From positions 143,631,259 through 143,695,258 of the forward strand of contig CATIUR010000003.1 in the NCBI GenBank assembly GCA_949592205.1: a DNA stretch of 64,000 nucleotides, written 5' to 3'. The DNA comes from Helichrysum umbraculigerum (taxonomy: Eukaryota; Streptophyta; Magnoliopsida; Asterales; Asteraceae). Both the position numbers and the translations under genes were made by a program. Positions 58,301 through 64,000 of the stretch are shown here, in pieces; within the stretch, counting starts at the first letter, position 1; each line of letters starts with the position of its first letter. The notes under the pieces are model-generated. The model saw only the letters and a list, made by a program, of their open reading frames with translations, was not told where the DNA came from and ran no database searches.

Positions 58301-61044
58301 ATGGCAGAAGATTGGGAAATACATTTACGAACATTATCTTCAAGCGCCAGAGACTCGAATTTCTCCAACGATCCCGCTTCAGATTCCTCTCTTCTTCATT
58401 CTGTAATTTTACTAATTTCTATCCTATTAACAATTTAGGGCTTTCTTCATCATTTATATTTTACAATTATTATGTTTATTGTAGGTCAGGAAGCTCATTC
58501 AGCTCTGTAAAATTGAAAATTCCGAGAATCTGATAGCTGGGGTTTATCCTCAGCTCAATAAAATATTTCAACGTTCGGTTTCATCGATTTCGCAATCTGG
58601 ATCCTCTTCGGGACTTCTTTTATTGGTAATTTAACTCTTAAACTGCAATTAATTTCATTGATTTGTTGTAAATTTACATATTGATGTATGAATATATTTG
58701 CAATTCAGGCTATACTTCAATTTTTCATTGATTATGGAGAATTTGTTCTACATGATGCTGATCCTAGTTTACGAACTTTTTTTCGGTCATGCTTGAGCCG
58801 GTAATATACACATTCGTCTCGATATTGATAGGATAAACTTCATAGGTTTTCATAGTGATTAATATTTACTTGCTAAATATATCTATATAATAATTAGAGG
58901 TCAGCTTTTAAATCAAGTTGTTTTTGTATTGACTGCAGTGAGTTTGCTGACCCTGTTGTTGCAGAGGCAACTCTTGATTTTTTGAATCTGAACAAGAGGA
59001 AAATATTACTTTCATTTCCAACTTTACTCCCTCAGGTATGGTGTGTGCTGTGTAAAGTATGTACTACTGTTTACTTAATCATGTAGTAATGTTAGTTATA
59101 GAGTTTGTATGACAAGGAAACTTATTTTAAATAGATGTTTCAGCATTTACAGTTTTACATATGGTTTAACGCACAATTTTGATTTCCATGTGTGTATTTT
59201 CAGTTTTATCCATTGATGCTTAAGCTGATAGCATGGAATGGAGAGAAGTAAGTACTTCCTTCCTTTGTTTGTTTTAGTTATTTATTTGCATATCGACGCT
59301 TTCATCTTGTTGATAAGATGGTGTGTTATTCTATAGCAGCATTACTTTTAATGTTGTATGATTGTTCCCCTTTTCACACATGCAGATTAGAAAAGTCATT
59401 CCTAAGAGTGTTTCCTGGTTTAATGTCTCCTGGGTCATTTCTTCCTCTATTTATATCACTTGTTGATTTACCAGGTGAGATCCATATCTTCTTAATAGCT
59501 TGACTTATTATGGATCATGCAATGCAAAACTGACATTGTCTTAAATAGTGTTGATTGTGGCACTGGAAAAGGTGGAAAAAAGTTCTGGACCACTAATTGG
59601 TAGCAGCATAGCTTCAATCCAGAAGAGTGCAGCTCCAGAGGTAGTCTTTCAGAAACTTGTGTATGTATAAATAATGTGTATTGCGTATATAAACTCTGAT
59701 GATCCTTTTTGTACACAGATGCTGTTAGCCCTTATGGATGAAGCATATACTGGCTCAACCATAGGGGATGGAGGTGCGGACTCTGAATCTGAAGACAACA
59801 GTTCAATTACTTATGATCCACTATTTCTTGAACTTCTTAAAGATGAAAATGATGGCCTTGCTGTATGGTATCATTACTTGCTATTTTTTTAAGTATGAAA
59901 GTCATGTATGGTTGGAACTCTACCTAAAGGTGGGCAATGTTAACCCATTCACTTGAAAACGGATTGATTCAGGTTATGTCTTAACTCCAATTTGTCTAAT
60001 GGGCCTAACTAAAAAACTGAACTAAAATGGAATTGTGTTAAATGGGTTGGAATCTCATGAAAGTGTTATTCAAATGTTTTCCACCTCCTAGACCAATATA
60101 TTCAAACAAATTATATATGATGTTGATAATATAGTTTTTGTTATTATATTTTATGCATGACTTATTAGTAAAATCGAAATTGGACTAAAGAGTTGATGGG
60201 TCAACCGTCAACCCAATATGACCCAACCCATTTGACCCGTGTTGCAGTTGGTACAACATAGGTTTCTCCTGATTCATTCTTTCATGAATTGCTGAAACCG
60301 AAAAGCAGCTCATCAACTTTAAGCCCCTTATTCAAACTAACTCTTCAAATGAACTAGTTTGTCTCTCAAATGTCCAATTTCCAAATTGAAACTTTTCTTG
60401 ACACACTGTTGACATTTTTCTCAGAATTTTAATCACCTGTTTTGAGATATTACCCAACCCACCCAATTTGCCACCTCTACTCTATTTTGTCAATTGATGA
60501 TATATAAGGTACCAAATTTATTTTGATTTACTGGATTTCATAACCTCTTATATCCTACCTCTTAAAAGAAGCTATTATAGATGTTGAAACATGACCATTT
60601 TATTTCCCATTTGTGTTGATTTCTGTTTAGATATACTCATTTTCCCTTGTGCAAAGATAAATATTTTATGTTCTTTTAATTACAATAATGGAGAACTTCT
60701 CAAACATGATTTACTCATTCAATCAATAATCTCAGCAACGCCATTGGACTTCTTCTGGAATGGAAGCAGCACTGCAGGCAGCAATTTCAAATCCATCTGA
60801 TAGACTAAAACAAGCACTCAGAATGGCACCTCCACTTCTTGATGTTTATTTTTCCATAGCATTGCATGATGTTAATCAGTGTATGCCATCTTTTTTTATT
60901 TATTTATTTGAACAATATGCTCACATATGTTTATTTTAGAATGTCTGATATACCTGTTTGTTTGCAGCTCTGAAATGCGCTTTAATCCCCATGCTTCTCG
61001 ACAGATATTCTAAGCTATTTCCCGAGAAGGTATTCTCATATGAA
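58301..61044 (+). pseudogene. AP5Z1: AP5Z1 5' fragment (AP-5 complex subunit zeta), first ten exons
   Basis: AP-5 is an endosomal adaptor complex; zeta is its large helical-repeat subunit. Ten exons with GT..AG borders join in phase: 58301-58402, 58485-58625, 58709-58800, 58939-59035, 59204-59247, 59386-59474, 59549-59640, 59719-59862, 60736-60880, 60968-61044, giving 341 codons without a stop. Recognised by conserved blocks such as DADPSLRTFFRSCLSREFAD, FLNLNKRKILLSFPTLLPQF and MLLALMDEAYTGST. Plant homologues are about 560 aa, so roughly 60% is present. After the donor at 61045 sequence switches at about 61238 to DRP-B2 intron in antisense, and no later exon exists here. Intact frames suggest a recent truncation. 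It could be transcribed as a fusion. Confidence 0.8.
59926..60478. mobile_element. Possible hAT-type non-autonomous element in AP5Z1 intron 8
   Basis: Ends AAAGGTGGGCAA and TTTGCCACCTCT are imperfect inverses of a terminus common in plant hAT MITEs, and the interior has repeated GACCCAACCCA words. No clean 8 bp target duplication was found, so this is tentative. Confidence 0.4.
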
Positions 61045-61314
61045 GTAAGTGAATTAACTGAAATAGATATTTAAAATGAGCTTCAACTGTTCAAAAAATG
61101 AGTGTCCGTACTTGAATACTGTTAATGCAATAGTAATGTCATATAATCTTCACCCCCAATTTATAATCTGCTCTGAGTATTGCATTCATCTATATTACTT
61201 AGTTAATTAAGTAACTATTGGAATGAAAAAGAGTGGATGCAAAGCAAATGAAATTTTGACACTAATACAAGGAGAGGATCATTTACCATTATTAAAATGA
61301 AGTAAAAAAAGTAC
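61045..61314. other. Junction: AP5Z1 intron 10 to DRP-B2 intron
   Basis: AP5Z1 intron sequence runs to about 61237. From 61238 (TGCAAAGC onward) it aligns with 4620-4700 of unit A, the DRP-A2 intron. The shared join context is only one or two bases, as expected for end joining. Confidence 0.8.
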
Positions 61315-61921
61315 CTGAAATTTGTTCGTATATGTTTTCAGGTTGATCATGAACGGGAACTCGTGTGATTCCTGGTAAATCGATCATTGTTAAATCAGGA
61401 ACACCTTCCTTCTTAACCACCAAAGTTAACGGCACATTTGATATCCCTTTATTGTTCCCAGCGATCTCTATCGTGGCCTTATCAATGGCTTCAGGTATCT
61501 GGCTTTCGTCCAAAATCTTAACCGATTTTTTCTGAAACTCAAGAAGGAACTCTGGTATAGGATCTATATGGTGTTGAAGCCTCATTATTAGAGGCACCCT
61601 AGTGCAAATACCTTGTCCGCGAGGCAAACTAATACCAGCGAGTGATTCTAGCACGCTTGACTTACCAGACGACTGGTCACCAACGACAACGATGGTGGGA
61701 AGAGGGATGCCTTCTTGGGTGACGTTTAGGAGACGGAGCTTATCTAAGGCATCGAGAATAGGACGTATCTTGTCGTTGTAAGATGATGAAACTAGAGGTT
61801 GAACATTCGGTTTTTTATCATCGATTAAAGGATGAGTTGTTAGTGCACCGCTTTCGGATGTTAATGAGGTGTCGGCATTGTCAACTTTGTAAGAGACTTT
61901 GCGCTTCTTATTGTTACCCAT
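61315..61921 (-). pseudogene. DRP-B2 exon 1, orphaned
   Basis: Duplicate of DRP-A2 exon 1 (ATG at 61921; donor GTAC intact at 61314-61313) with few substitutions and no stop. P-loop GDQSSGKS and DLPG are present, but TKxD, middle and effector domains are missing because exon 2 is lost. Reading into the intron adds only seven residues before a stop. A truncated nucleotide-binding half-domain could be made, but GTPase function is not expected. Its promoter looks as intact as that of DRP-A2. Confidence 0.88.
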
Positions 61922-62529
61922 TGTTACCAAAATGGACAAATTGTGACTAGTGAGGCTGCGAGTAATGATCGAATATTAGCTTAGAATATATAGAAGTGTT
62001 TATAAGAATTTAAAACATCATCAAAACTAGGAAGTAAATATTGGATGATCCTAAAATAAACGTTTCTCGTTTCATATGCCACTATTAAAATGAATATTGA
62101 ATGTTTTCGTTGTTAATTTAATTGTTTGTTCTTCAACTGCTGGCTTATCGAGGGGAATGTATATGGTCGCAAGATCAGTATTCAATTGCTGGGCCAGGCT
62201 AACTATATGTATGGCCCACTAAGGCAATCACTTTAGGCCTTATATATTTGATGGGCTAAAGATGATACTACATTTTAGCCTTTCCCTGTAATTACCGTTT
62301 TAATTATAAACATGTTTTATTTTATTTGCTCTCTAACGTAATTTTGTAGAATTCTTAAAACCCACAAAAAGGATAGTCCTATTAATGTGTGGAATCAATC
62401 ATTGATCAGCAATATTCTTTCCATTCTTTTATGATACTATACAGGTCTTATTTAAATATACTACTGTACACTCATAAGCTACATTTTTTATTTTTAGTGA
62501 AAATAATAACATTCGATTAAAACAAAAAG
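61922..62529. other. Spacer between DRP-B2 and peptide gene B
   Basis: Aligns with 5308-6289 but lacks the Stowaway MITE and adjoining 300 bp. No gene is seen. Confidence 0.6.
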
Positions 62530-62863
62530 ATGGCATCCAGCAGATTTGTTGCTCTTCTTCTTGTACTTATAATTGCTTCTTCTTGTTCAACCAATGCAAC
62601 TGGCCCAGGTAAAGTGCATTTTAGCCTTTTCACGTATTTACGAAGATACCATTTTACTATAAAAAAAAAAAGTTGTTTGTACTTGCTCTATTATACTTTG
62701 TACAAGAGCACGAAGATTATTAGATCTTCAACGTACAGCAACATGTTGCAAAAATGTAGATTGTGATGCGTTATGCGCAAAGCCAGTGAGCCGTTCGGGT
62801 GTTGGAATTTGTAAATCCCTCGAAACCTGTGGTAGTGGAGGAGTATGTTGTTGCATAGCGTGA
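62530..62863 (+). CDS. Secreted cysteine-rich peptide B, two exons, lacks two cysteines
   Basis: Paralogue of 6290-6617. Exon 1 is 62530-62608 with the same signal peptide. The old acceptor AG has moved: using the first AG (62705-62706) gives a stop within six codons, but the next AG (62707-62708) restores phase with one residue lost. Exon 2 is then 62709-62863 and the product 77 aa. Two conserved cysteines are replaced (first Cys to Arg, sixth to Gly), leaving nine. The rest of the pattern, including the final CCC, is kept. It may be a diverged functional peptide or an early pseudogene. Confidence 0.6.
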
Positions 62864-63297
62864 GGCCGCAATATTAAGACGTTCTCTTTATAAAACTTTG
62901 TTTTCTATCATTATGTTTTATTCTCTAATGATAAAATTTCCATCACTCCTAGAGCTATAGTAAATGTATTGGATTGGATTTTGTCATGTCTGGATTAGCA
63001 ACCATATGTATCTAACTTTGTCATCTTTCACTGAGACTAGGTCATTGTTAAGGAAAACCATATTCGTAGTTGTTGATAAAATTTGCAATGATGGATAAGT
63101 AGATAAAATTATGATCCCGAAAGAGAGTTTTTGATTTAACATTTAACGTAAAAGAAGAGATCGCATGCCCAAATAACACTCGTACGTAGTACTGTAGGAA
63201 ATTGCAAGTCATGATTCAAACCATAAAAGGGCTACCACAACACTAATGTCGTCCAACAACATTCATTTCAGCCACCTAAGTCAAACAAAAACGAGAA
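62864..63297. other. Spacer containing the unoccupied RE1 site
   Basis: Aligns with 6618-6829 and then 35496-35671. The uninterrupted join lies near 63076-63084 (GATAAAATTTGC). No gene. Confidence 0.75.
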
Positions 63298-64000
63298 CTA
63301 AAGGTCACGGGGTACCCGCATTGTCAGCTGAGTCATTATGTTTCTCGACCTTGTGAGTAACTGTATGTTACTCTCCAGCTTCTTTTTCTCTTCACTCATT
63401 GACTCAGTTGGTTTGAGAAGTTTCTCCAAATCGTGGCCTAATGCAAGTAATCCATTGATCATGTCACTTTGCATCTCACGGTTCATCACACCCTCGATCA
63501 AGAACCGCAGTTGGACCGCTGTTGAGTCCACCAATCTTTTGACAATAACCTTCAAATATGCAGTCGACTGGACTCTGAGCTCATATGCCTCCACCAGTGA
63601 GGCATTTGGAATGCCGTGCAAATGAGTAACGTCAATCACTCCTTCGCCTTCAATAGTGAAGCTTGATTTACGGCCGTGCATCGCCTTAAGAAAATTTTTC
63701 TGACCACTCATCAGATTGTTTCTTATGTCACTAAAAGAAGTGTCGCATGTGTAGAAAGATGACACCTTCTCCATTTCTAAGCTTCTTTTAACCCACTCTA
63801 TAAACCTCATTTTCATTTTCTTTAACACAAACGAAGCTCTCTGGTTTACCATTGACATAAGCTCTATATTGTCCCCGAACACCTCAATTAAAGAGGATTT
63901 TGTAAGATTATCGATGTACTTACAAACTGATTCTACAAAACCAATCATCACCTCAGATACTCCTTCCAGTTTCTTCCCAAGAATTGAAGCAAAAGGAGAT
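63298..64000 (-). CDS. DRP-B3, Mx-like dynamin-related GTPase, 3' part only
   Basis: Minus-strand frame open from the window end to the stop at 63298 (234 codons seen; the upstream end is outside). It covers the end of the middle domain and the GTPase effector domain (for example AYELRVQSTAYLKVIVKRL, RFLIEGVMNREM). The codon at 63951 is GTG within the gene, not a start. It is more distant from A1, A2 and B1 than they are from one another. It is the intact counterpart of the DRP-A3 pseudogene at 35672-36005. Confidence 0.85.
   Translation of the reverse strand, partial: SPFASILGKKLEGVSEVMIGFVESVCKYIDNLTKSSLIEVFGDNIELMSMVNQRASFVLKKMKMRFIEWVKRSLEMEKVSSFYTCDTSFSDIRNNLMSGQKNFLKAMHGRKSSFTIEGEGVIDVTHLHGIPNASLVEAYELRVQSTAYLKVIVKRLVDSTAVQLRFLIEGVMNREMQSDMINGLLALGHDLEKLLKPTESMSEEKKKLESNIQLLTRSRNIMTQLTMRVPRDL

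Noticed and set aside
52888..61237. Helitron gene capture as the source of the AP5Z1 segment
   Set aside because: No TC..CTRR ends or 3' hairpin was seen, and 1.5 kb of target is missing, which a simple Helitron insertion would not cause.

Overview
This is a window of a plant nuclear genome, a eudicot and possibly an Asteraceae-type asterid; that lineage guess rests on repeat style only. The signs are GT-AG introns, Mx-like dynamin (DRP4C-type) genes, an AP-5 zeta gene fragment with ten spliced exons, and many Ty1/copia and Ty3/gypsy retrotransposons, Stowaway MITEs and Mutator-like elements. No prokaryotic or organellar gene is present, and no tRNA or rRNA gene was seen.

The host backbone is a segmental duplication of a small gene cluster, here called units A and B. 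Unit A (about 1-36005) holds DRP-A1 (+, 14-2441), DRP-A2 (-, 3044-5307), a secreted Cys-rich peptide gene (+, 6290-6617) and a decayed third DRP (-, about 35672-36005). Unit B (about 46900-64000) holds DRP-B1 (+, 47041-52176), a split DRP-B2 (3' scrap at 52813-52887, exon 1 at 61315-61921), the second Cys-rich peptide gene (62530-62863) and the 3' part of DRP-B3 (63298 to the window end).

Unit A is interrupted at 6830-35490 by a three-level nest of retrotransposons. RE1, a Ty1/copia element, contains RE2 (Athila-type Ty3/gypsy, 10631-26474) and RE3 (gag-only copia-related, 27055-34516). Unit B keeps the matching unoccupied site near 63080. In unit B, about 1.5 kb of DRP-B2 is replaced by about 8.35 kb of foreign DNA. 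That DNA carries a 2.37 kb solo LTR, possible exons of an unknown gene, and the first ten exons of AP5Z1.

Between the units (36006-46900) lie a 298 bp solo LTR, an 871 bp Mutator-like foldback, and a putative 2.7 kb solo LTR (37651-45768) that is itself split by RE4 (38717-44126), a relative of RE3. Stowaway MITEs and microsatellites follow.

The most striking unexplained pattern is that five LTR families here each carry a dense cluster of short inverted-repeat motifs. The motif differs between families but keeps its pairing: GATCCG-C-CGGATC in RE2, GCGACGT/ACGTCGC in RE3, GCGACACT/AGTGTCGC in RE4, GCGACACAA/TTGTGTCGC in the 53696 solo LTR, and ACGCGATCC/GGATCGCGT in the 37651 LTR. In RE3 and RE4 the cluster lies directly upstream of the TATA box and recurs in the 5' leader. 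In RE2 it recurs ahead of the second gene. Boundaries and difference counts were read by eye, with no alignment software.
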